Shown here: positions 57,528 to 64,000 of the stretch, piece by piece
Numbering within the stretch: the stretch's first letter is position 1
Layout of the letters: the number at the start of each line of letters is the position of its first letter
Assembly (NCBI RefSeq): GCF_000511385.1
Contig: NC_023138.1
Location: forward strand, 62,001-126,000
Length of the DNA stretch: 64,000 nt
From: Phaeobacter gallaeciensis DSM 26640
GTDB lineage: Bacteria; Pseudomonadota; Alphaproteobacteria; Rhodobacterales; Rhodobacteraceae
Reading direction: 5' to 3'
The notes under the pieces: generated by a model
What the model saw: the letters and a program-made list of their open reading frames with translations, nothing else
The model's database searches: none
Told to the model about the DNA's origin: nothing
Position numbers and translations under genes: made by a program

Positions 57528-58223
57528 ACCCGAGTATCGCATCGAAGGCTCGATCCATATATTTTCCTTGATTTGAGGCATTCATGCGTAGCGCAGCATT
57601 CGGCGCTCTGGGCTCTGAGCTGACCTGCGGCGGTGCGGCAGGCGGTCTGCAGCAAGATCACCAAGCCGTCCAGGTATCCGAAGACAACAGGCAGCCCAAA
57701 GCGGACGTTTGCACGATGTGCGGCGACGCCCTCGCTGCAAGAGTAAAGGATCCAGCCAGATTTCCCGAGAGTAGACCTCCAGGGCGGCAAAGTTGACCGG
57801 GACGATGCTGCGCCCCGCTCAAAGGTCGGAGGGGCGCAGAAAGCGACCTTTGCAAAGTCGCGGGGCTGGCAGTCGGGCGGCGATCCCATGCTGCATGAGC
57901 GATGGCAGGAACAGACCTTTGCCGCACGTGCAGCCGCTAACCATCATCGAACGAACGGGATGCAGGACGAAACGGACTTTCGATTTTTTGCATTTGCTAG
58001 CGCAGCATACCGCTGTGCTCGCAGCGAGGTTTTTCCAAAAATAGCTGTTCGATAGGGCAGACTTTGCCAAAAACCAGATCACCGATACCTCTACCACCGG
58101 GTCAAACTGATCTGATAGCATATTACTATTCTTCCCCTTCTTGTTGCCAGATATGTGTGGGAGCTTAGAGTGTGACCTGCAAGAGTCGGAGACCGTTCTC
58201 GCGGATCCGGAGGAGTACGAGTA
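57528..58223. other. Intergenic stretch with degenerate repeat remnants
   Basis: These 696 bases contain no supported gene. Copy B of the degenerate repeat lies at 57839-57985, and short echoes of it (TAGCGCAGCAT near 57591 and 57999) suggest further decayed copies. A GGAGGA ribosome site precedes the Hint gene. Confidence 0.5.
57839..57985. repeat. Degenerate intergenic repeat, copy B
   Basis: Related to copy A at 56342-56480 in the same orientation, with CTTTGCAAAGTCG and AACCATCATCGAA conserved and several indels between. No coding potential is convincing. Confidence 0.55.
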
Positions 58224-59243
58224 ATGCCTACATACAGTCTACTAGCCTATGGTGGCACCGGTTTGGGGTATGGTAGAAACCCCGGTTACAGTTTTGTGGC
58301 TGATGCAAGCACTACGGCCTCGGTCGTCGCTCAGGACGACGATGCCATCCTTAATGACTGGACGACCGGTAACTACAATGGCACGCCAACGCCCGGGATT
58401 GTCAACGGTGACACGACGTCGACGGTCATCTCCTCCGACATCCCTTGGCTAACAGCAGGTGAAATGATCACCAGTGGGGTCTGGTACGAATTGTCATATA
58501 CCGATCCCGTTTCTGGTGCGACCGAAAGCGTTGAAGCGTTTTTAATATGGGATGACACCAACAACTTTTGGGGTGGATACGCCAACAGCTATGTCTTCAC
58601 AACGGCTCCCTTTATCGACGGAGTCACTTATTCTGTAACAGCAGTAAATAACAATGCTGGCGTTCCCTGGGATGTATTGATTTGTTTTGCCAGGGGCACG
58701 CACATCCAGACACCTTCAGGAGAGAAGGCCGTCGAGGATCTCTGCGTGGGTGACGACGTTGTGACACTGGACAGCGGCATTCAAAAAATCCGTTGGATTG
58801 GGCACCGCAAAGTAGCTGCCATCGGTAAGCATGCTCCCATCGAATTTCGAGCGGGCGCTTTAGGAAACACGCGCAATCTGTGTGTCTCACCCAATCATCG
58901 TATGATGGTCACAAGCGCTCACGCCGAACTTATGTTTGGCAGTTCTGAGGTGCTGATAGCGGCAAAGCATCTTGTAAACGATTGCAGTATCCGGGCAAAA
59001 CCAGGCGGTGAGGTTGAGTATTACCATCTACTGTTTGATCGGCACCAAGTGATTTATGCGGAAGGCGTGCCTTCCGAGAGTTTTTATCCAGGCGATCAAT
59101 CGCTCGACAGTTTCTCTGAAGAAACGCGAGAAGAGATTCTGGAGCTGTTTCCAGAACTTCGGCACAACATGAGTGCTATTTCCGTGGCCCGGCCTTCTTT
59201 GAAATCCTATGAAGGCCGCCTATTGCAGAGATATGTCCGTTAG
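58224..59243 (+). CDS. Secreted Hint-domain (Hedgehog/intein-type) protein
   Basis: This 339-residue protein has an N-terminal region of about 150 residues with no recognised domain. A Hint_2 domain (about 153-310) follows, beginning CFARGTHIQTPSGEKAVEDLCVGDDVVTLDSG (seen in two parts). It also contains SPNHRMMV, where the His-containing block matches the Hint splicing-like motif. Such proteins are abundant in Rhodobacteraceae and may self-process; their role is unknown. The start ATG is preceded by GGAGGA. Confidence 0.8.
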   Translation: MPTYSLLAYGGTGLGYGRNPGYSFVADASTTASVVAQDDDAILNDWTTGNYNGTPTPGIVNGDTTSTVISSDIPWLTAGEMITSGVWYELSYTDPVSGATESVEAFLIWDDTNNFWGGYANSYVFTTAPFIDGVTYSVTAVNNNAGVPWDVLICFARGTHIQTPSGEKAVEDLCVGDDVVTLDSGIQKIRWIGHRKVAAIGKHAPIEFRAGALGNTRNLCVSPNHRMMVTSAHAELMFGSSEVLIAAKHLVNDCSIRAKPGGEVEYYHLLFDRHQVIYAEGVPSESFYPGDQSLDSFSEETREEILELFPELRHNMSAISVARPSLKSYEGRLLQRYVR

Positions 59244-59649
59244 CTTCGGTGGACAGGCATTGTTGTTCCAAGATTGATGCGCCTTGTTCAGACAGCCCGA
59301 AAGATCGCCAGCTTCCGTCTCAGATTATGCGCTGCCGACATGCAGCATCGCGGCGGCCGCAGGGTTGCAGCGATACTGCACGTGGTCACCGCCGCCAGAT
59401 GACGACAGCTAGCCCAATGTATGTACCGGCTGCTGTTCGCAACTGAGAATTTAGCGTGGCTTGCGGTAGTCGCTCATTTGTATTCGGCCTGTTTATCGGC
59501 TCGCGGGCGGTGGCCATTGTGGGTTACGCACGCACCTTGATCTCATTACTAACCAGATCGGTGACAACCATTTGGGCTCTCAGATTCTGGGGGCGTAGTT
59601 TCTCCGTTCCATGCTGTTCTCCTTCGCGAACTCCGTTGGGTCTTGGCCG
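59244..59649. other. Intergenic stretch before the IS remnant
   Basis: No supported gene in these 406 bases. Composition and scattered GCAGC/CGCAGG echoes suggest more decayed repeat material. Confidence 0.4.
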
Positions 59650-60218
59650 CTAGATCGCGGCTAAAGCCTCGTCTCTCTCAACCTCGTACGTCGACCCGTA
59701 GCGCAGAACGCTCCAGACGGTGCGGACGAGTTTGTTGGCCAAGGCAACCGCAGCTTTATTGTGCGGCATGCGAGCGACAACGCCCCGAAGCCATTGGCCT
59801 AATCCCAAGCTGTCCCAACGATGTGAACGCATTAGAATGACATTGGCGGCCTGCACCAGCAGCATCCTTAGATAGCTGTTGCCGCGTTTGCTGATCCGAC
59901 CAAAGATAGTCCTTTCGCGGTACTGAACTGTGGCGGCACCAGCCCCACCCAAGCTGTAAAGTCCCGACCTCGATCAAACACTTCGCCCTTGCCAATGGCG
60001 GCAACGATGGCCGTCGAGATAAGCGGGCCGACCCCGGGAATGGTCATAATGTTGGCGCTGTCTTTCTCTGTTCGACTGATCTCTTCGATTCCTGATGAGA
60101 TCGCCTTGATCCGCGCATCATCGCTGATCTGGAAAATGCCTCTGACTTGGTTCGGCCGCCACCTGGTAAAGAGATGTCGGCATTTCGGGTGAGTTTTTAC
60201 GTGAACAAAGTCGGCCAT
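59650..60218 (-). pseudogene. IS110-family transposase remnant, frameshifted
   Basis: Two overlapping frames on the minus strand encode pieces of the C-terminal Transposase_20 domain of IS110-type transposases. One carries IMTIPGVGPLISTAIVAAIG and FTAWVGLVPPQFSTAKG; the other carries IFGRISKRGNSYLRMLLVQAA and KLVRTVWSVLRYG. A frameshift near 59935 separates them, and the N-terminal DEDD catalytic half is missing. No terminal repeats were identified, as expected for this family. Confidence 0.8.
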
Positions 60219-60407
60219 GAGGGGCAGGAGTGTATTGAAGCGGCTTAAGGGTGATTATCCTCCAGCTAACTCGAAGTTTCGCCTTCAAGGTAGCTGCTTC
60301 GGATCGGACAGTTGATCCGGGTTGCACCGTCGTTTGCATAAACGGGCTTCCCCTGTGCTAGCAGCATAGCAAGGTGTGGATTGTCCTAAACTTCAGTTAC
60401 CTGAACC

Positions 60408-63400
60408 TCACCAATCCATGCGCTCATAGGTTTCTGTGCCGATCTGCGTAATCTCCGGCACATCCTGAACGACAACGGGTTCGGCCAATATATCTTCTTG
60501 CTGCGTATCAGTCACCTCACCGCCTGCATCATCGGCTTCTGGCAAAGCATCCCACGCGACCTCTCCGGCGCTCGCCACTCCGCCGGGTGCGATCACCTCC
60601 TCATCCTGAGAAACAGGTTCGGGTGCAGCGGCTGCGTCTCCAACTGGTATCGCGAAGTCGCTGCTGGAGGTCACAGGTGCGCCATTAAAGGCCGTATCGC
60701 TTACAACAATTTCTCCTTTGATTTCACCCTCGTAGCCTGGCGGCGGAGAAACCTCGAGCGCGTCTATGTTCCATCCCGAAAGATCCACAGGCCCGCCATC
60801 GGTCACAAGAGCATTGTCACCACTGGTCAAGATCGTATCGCGGGGCAGGCCTTCAATTCCCACAGTTGCGCTGTCACTCGCGCTTTCCAGGCCGATGCCC
60901 ACATCCAATGTGCCGTTTACATCAACGGCAATGTCCTGATCCGCCTGTACCGTTTCACGGCCGTCCGAATCTGGGCCTTCCCATTCGAGCTTCAGACCCG
61001 CACGCCCGTAATTCTCGAAATACCGCACTTCAATGTCGTGGGTGCCTGGTTCCAGTTCGATCCGGCCGGAATCTTCCCGGTACCTGTGAGCGCCATCGTC
61101 TTTGACGACCTCCTGCCCGTTGGCATAGACCACCACACCATCGTCAGCAGAGGTGAAAAACGTATAGGATCCGCCTTCCTCAACCGTAACCTGCCCCTGG
61201 ATCCGGGCTGCAAACGTGTCTTCGGAGCCACCTTCCCAGAAGGATTCACGGCTGTTCTTGTAATCGATTTCGGCCTGATGCTCCTGATGGGTGGGATCCG
61301 CGTCCCAGTTCACGTCATCAAGTTTGCCGATCCGCTGGTCCAGGTCCAGGTAGTCGGCACGGAACCCTGTCACCAACTCTGCAGTTGGCTCTGTTATCTG
61401 CGCTTCGTTGACGTTGATTGTAATCGGCTGGCTGATGTCTGTGCTGCCTGCCGAAGCACTGCTGTCGATCATGGTGAGCGTGGCATCGACTTGGCCTGCG
61501 TAATCATAGGGCGGCGTGATTGTCAGCATTTCCGTATCAAATCCGGTGATGTCGGCGTTGCCGCCATCCTCCACCACAAGCGTCTTGCCGGCGGCCTCCA
61601 CTACCGTGCCTGCTGGCAGTCCCTCCAGCGCCAAGTTCGTAGTCTCGCTTAGCTCAACTTCCGGATGGGCGACGTTCATTGCAATCGGCATACCGGATAC
61701 AGTTTGCGCTTCGGACATATCTGGTGCTGTCACCAGCTCAGGCACGTCCATGCCCGGCCCTTCCCATTCAAGCTTCAGACCCGCATGTCCGTAATTCTCG
61801 AAGTACCGCACTTCAATATGGTGGGTGCCAGGATCCAGCTGCACTTCGCCGGATTTGGTCTGATAGGCATGTAGCCCATCATTTTCGACGACCGGCTGGC
61901 CGTTCACCATTAACTGAGCGCCATCGTCACCGCCAAGGTCGAACCGGTATGTACCCCCTTCGTCCACTTGCACGGCACCGCTGATTTCTACACCAAAGGT
62001 GTCTTCAGAACCGCCCTCCCAGAAGGAGTCCCTGCCGTTCTCATAGTTGATCTCGGTGACTAACTCCTGATGCGTTGGCTCCGCGTCCCAATCGATATCC
62101 TCCAGCGAACTAAGCCTCTGTTCCATATCGAAGTACCGCGCATGAAACCCAGTCGAAACAGTCAGATCGGCGGTATCAGCCACTCCAACGGTAAAGGTTT
62201 CAGAGGCGCTGAGCCCGCCAGAGTCCGTCACCGTGACAGACACGTCGATTTCGCTGGCTTCTTCAAAGTCAAGAGCTTCGGTTTCTTTCAAGCGCAAGAA
62301 GCCATTGGCAACTTCAAAACGGTTGTCCGAAACCTCGAACATGTGACTGTCATCGCCATCCGGATCTTCGAAATTCACCCGATTAATGATGGCGCCGCGG
62401 ATATTTTCGGCGACAACGTTCTGCGCGGAAGTCAACGTGATGTTATCGACCAGTGCACCATAGCCGTCATTCTGATCGGCAGCCTCTCGCAGTTCCAGCT
62501 TGTCTTCGCCGGTCCCGATCACCTGCATCTCAAAAGTTGTCCATTCCTTGCTATCGGGATCCAATTCACCAACGAGATTATCGTTCCAATATACTTCGAC
62601 AGTATCGGTGCCATTTGTAAGGCGTTCGCGTAAATCGACTCCCATATCATAGACTTGCCCTTCGCTCGTCTGGATGGTCTGACTTATGCTATCGACACCG
62701 CGGCCGGAGTCCATTTCCAGGTGCTGCTCACCTTCAGAGGCATCTATCCGACCTAAATTGTCCCAGACCTCGATACTGGTGTCAGTATCCCAGCTGCCGG
62801 TATCGTCCTCTTTGAAGGCCCGCCACCGACCGGTTTCCAGGCTAAAATCTTCAAAGCTTCCATTTTGAGCAAGGTTTTTACTCTCACCTCCCAGAGATAA
62901 TCCACTTGGTGCCTCGTTCTTGTCGCTCACCTCGATGGTGAACCCTTCGGTATGCGCTGCACCAAAGCTGTCGGTAGCGGTGACCTGCACCGAAATTTCC
63001 GCTTCCGTCTCATGGTCCAGCGCAACACCGTCCTTCAGCTTGAGCTGGCCGTCTACAACTTCGAAGCGGTCATCGGAGACCGCATAGCTGTGGCTGTCAC
63101 CCGCATCCTGATCCTCGGCGGAGAGGCTGCCAACAACGGCACCATCCGCGTTCTCGGAGACAGAACCGCCCGTCAGATCCACGCCGCTCACCGCATCATT
63201 GCCGTCGCTCACCTCGATAGTGAACCCTTCGGTATGCGCTGCGCCAAAACTGTCGGTAGCGGTGACCTGCACCGAAATCTCAGCTTCCGTCTCATGGTCC
63301 AGCGTAACACCGTCCTTCAGCTTGAGCTGGCCGTCTACAACTTCGAAGCGGTCATCGGAGACCGCATAGCTGTGGCTGTCACCCGTATCCTGGTCCTCGG

Positions 63401-64000
63401 CGGAGAGGCTGCCGACAACGGCACCATCCGCGTTCTCGGAGACAGAACCGCCCGCCAGATCCACGCCGCTCACCGCATCATTGCCGTCGCTCACCTCGAT
63501 GGTGAACCCTTCGGTATGCGCTGCACCAAAGCTGTCGGTAGCGGTGACCTGCACCGAAATCTCAGCTTCCGTCTCATGGTCCAGCGTAACACCGTCCTTC
63601 AGCTTGAGCTGGCCGTCTACAACTTCGAAGCGGTCATCGGAGACCGCATAGCTGTGGCTGTCACCCGTATCCTGGTCCTCGGCGGAGAGGCTGCCGACAA
63701 CGGCACCATCCGCGTTCTCGGAGACAGAACCGCCCGCCAGATCCACGCCGCTCACCGCATCATTGCCGTCGCTCACCTCGATGGTGAACCCTTCGGTATG
63801 CGCTGCACCAAAGCTGTCGGTAGCGGTGACCTGCACCGAAATCTCAGCTTCCGTTTCATGGTCCAGCGTAACACCGTCCTTCAGCTTGAGCTGGCCGTCT
63901 ACAACTTCGAAGCGGTCATCGGAGACCGCATAGCTGTGGCTGTCACCCGTATCCTGGTCCTCGGCGGAGAGGCTGCCAACAACGGCACCATCCGCGCTCT
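60408..64000 (-). CDS. Giant cadherin/PA14-repeat adhesin, C-terminal part
   Basis: At least 1,196 codons are present, open at the window edge, so the start lies outside. From the visible N-terminal side come tandem cadherin-like domains (VSDGNDAVSG, SENADGAVVGSL, DDRFEVVDGQLKLKDGV), then a carbohydrate-binding-like segment. Two PA14 domains follow (GFHARYFDMEQRL, FRADYLDLDQRIG; each with GLKLEWEGP), and a Pro/acidic tail ending ETYERMDW. Such large repeat proteins act in surface attachment or biofilm. No C-terminal RTX or anchor motif is obvious, so the secretion route is unclear. Confidence 0.85.
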   Translation of the reverse strand, partial: SADGAVVGSLSAEDQDTGDSHSYAVSDDRFEVVDGQLKLKDGVTLDHETEAEISVQVTATDSFGAAHTEGFTIEVSDGNDAVSGVDLAGGSVSENADGAVVGSLSAEDQDTGDSHSYAVSDDRFEVVDGQLKLKDGVTLDHETEAEISVQVTATDSFGAAHTEGFTIEVSDGNDAVSGVDLAGGSVSENADGAVVGSLSAEDQDTGDSHSYAVSDDRFEVVDGQLKLKDGVTLDHETEAEISVQVTATDSFGAAHTEGFTIEVSDGNDAVSGVDLTGGSVSENADGAVVGSLSAEDQDAGDSHSYAVSDDRFEVVDGQLKLKDGVALDHETEAEISVQVTATDSFGAAHTEGFTIEVSDKNEAPSGLSLGGESKNLAQNGSFEDFSLETGRWRAFKEDDTGSWDTDTSIEVWDNLGRIDASEGEQHLEMDSGRGVDSISQTIQTSEGQVYDMGVDLRERLTNGTDTVEVYWNDNLVGELDPDSKEWTTFEMQVIGTGEDKLELREAADQNDGYGALVDNITLTSAQNVVAENIRGAIINRVNFEDPDGDDSHMFEVSDNRFEVANGFLRLKETEALDFEEASEIDVSVTVTDSGGLSASETFTVGVADTADLTVSTGFHARYFDMEQRLSSLEDIDWDAEPTHQELVTEINYENGRDSFWEGGSEDTFGVEISGAVQVDEGGTYRFDLGGDDGAQLMVNGQPVVENDGLHAYQTKSGEVQLDPGTHHIEVRYFENYGHAGLKLEWEGPGMDVPELVTAPDMSEAQTVSGMPIAMNVAHPEVELSETTNLALEGLPAGTVVEAAGKTLVVEDGGNADITGFDTEMLTITPPYDYAGQVDATLTMIDSSASAGSTDISQPITINVNEAQITEPTAELVTGFRADYLDLDQRIGKLDDVNWDADPTHQEHQAEIDYKNSRESFWEGGSEDTFAARIQGQVTVEEGGSYTFFTSADDGVVVYANGQEVVKDDGAHRYREDSGRIELEPGTHDIEVRYFENYGRAGLKLEWEGPDSDGRETVQADQDIAVDVNGTLDVGIGLESASDSATVGIEGLPRDTILTSGDNALVTDGGPVDLSGWNIDALEVSPPPGYEGEIKGEIVVSDTAFNGAPVTSSSDFAIPVGDAAAAPEPVSQDEEVIAPGGVASAGEVAWDALPEADDAGGEVTDTQQEDILAEPVVVQDVPEITQIGTETYERMDW
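62927..64000 (-). repeat. Nearly identical 282-bp tandem repeats in the adhesin
   Basis: Equivalent positions recur at 62980, 63262, 63544 and 63826, a step of 282 bp (94 residues). At least three full and one partial copy are seen, differing at only a few bases (for example GACACGGG versus GACGCGGG type changes). The array continues past the window. Confidence 0.85.

Noticed and set aside
55924-60407. Site-specific integration at the tRNA 3' end
   Set aside because: No second copy of the tRNA 3' sequence and no integrase gene were seen downstream within the window.
1-64000. CRISPR array
   Set aside because: No regularly spaced short repeats; the only tandem array is the coding 282-bp adhesin repeat.

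Overview
The window looks like a Rhodobacteraceae (Roseobacter-group) genome. Proteins are Phaeobacter/Ruegeria-like throughout, with a Hint-domain secreted protein, RTX proteins, a GAAC-N7-GAAC LexA box, a TTAA-N7-TTAAC CtrA box and GTG/TTG starts. The centrepiece is a tropodithietic acid (TDA) biosynthesis locus like those of Phaeobacter and Ruegeria. A tRNA-Arg(ACG) gene and housekeeping-type genes on the same stretch fit a chromosome or chromid, but the replicon cannot be decided from the window.

Left part (1-27 kb). After the end of a MATE-type transporter come topoisomerase IB, a succinate-semialdehyde-type dehydrogenase, and a LexA-box-preceded pair encoding a DNA-repair-linked radical SAM protein and a UdgX fusion. 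A polysaccharide secretion operon (YjbH, YjbF, a Wza-like lipoprotein, a YjbE-like peptide) follows. Next are a PPP-family phosphatase, a DUF418 membrane protein with a visible promoter/operator, an RTX protein, two MltB-type transglycosylases, a ClpP-like/membrane protein pair and MgtC. A five-gene stressosome operon (RsbR, RsbS, RsbT, an HATPase-PP2C fusion, and an HATPase-HisKA_2-HATPase kinase) is followed by a YgeX/YgeY-like PLP enzyme and M20 hydrolase pair with an Lrp regulator.

TDA locus (about 27-47 kb). One arm is paaZ2-tdaF on the plus strand. The other is tdaA, tdaB, then tdaC-tdaD-tdaE followed by three genes in the position of the resistance genes tdaR1-R3, on the minus strand. 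PaaZ2 keeps its hydratase domain but has lost the aldehyde-dehydrogenase cysteine, asparagine and cofactor lysine. This matches the known logic in which the ring-opened aldehyde is left to cyclise and is processed by TdaE. Between the arms are a vanadium-haloperoxidase-like protein with a membrane protein and a small exported protein, an SLC13-type permease, and a TrmO gene followed by a complete peptide/nickel-type ABC importer. Related TCAGA...TCTGA palindromes stand before paaZ2 and between the permease and trmO, suggesting a shared regulator.

Right part (47-64 kb). A HypT-like LysR regulator and a dpp-type importer are followed by a second RTX gene behind a CtrA-type site, a DUF995 protein and tRNA-Arg. 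Downstream of the tRNA is accessory DNA: degenerate repeats around an unknown 328-residue protein, a Hint protein, a broken IS110 transposase, and the C-terminal part of a giant adhesin with PA14 domains and nearly identical 282-bp cadherin-like repeats that runs off the window.
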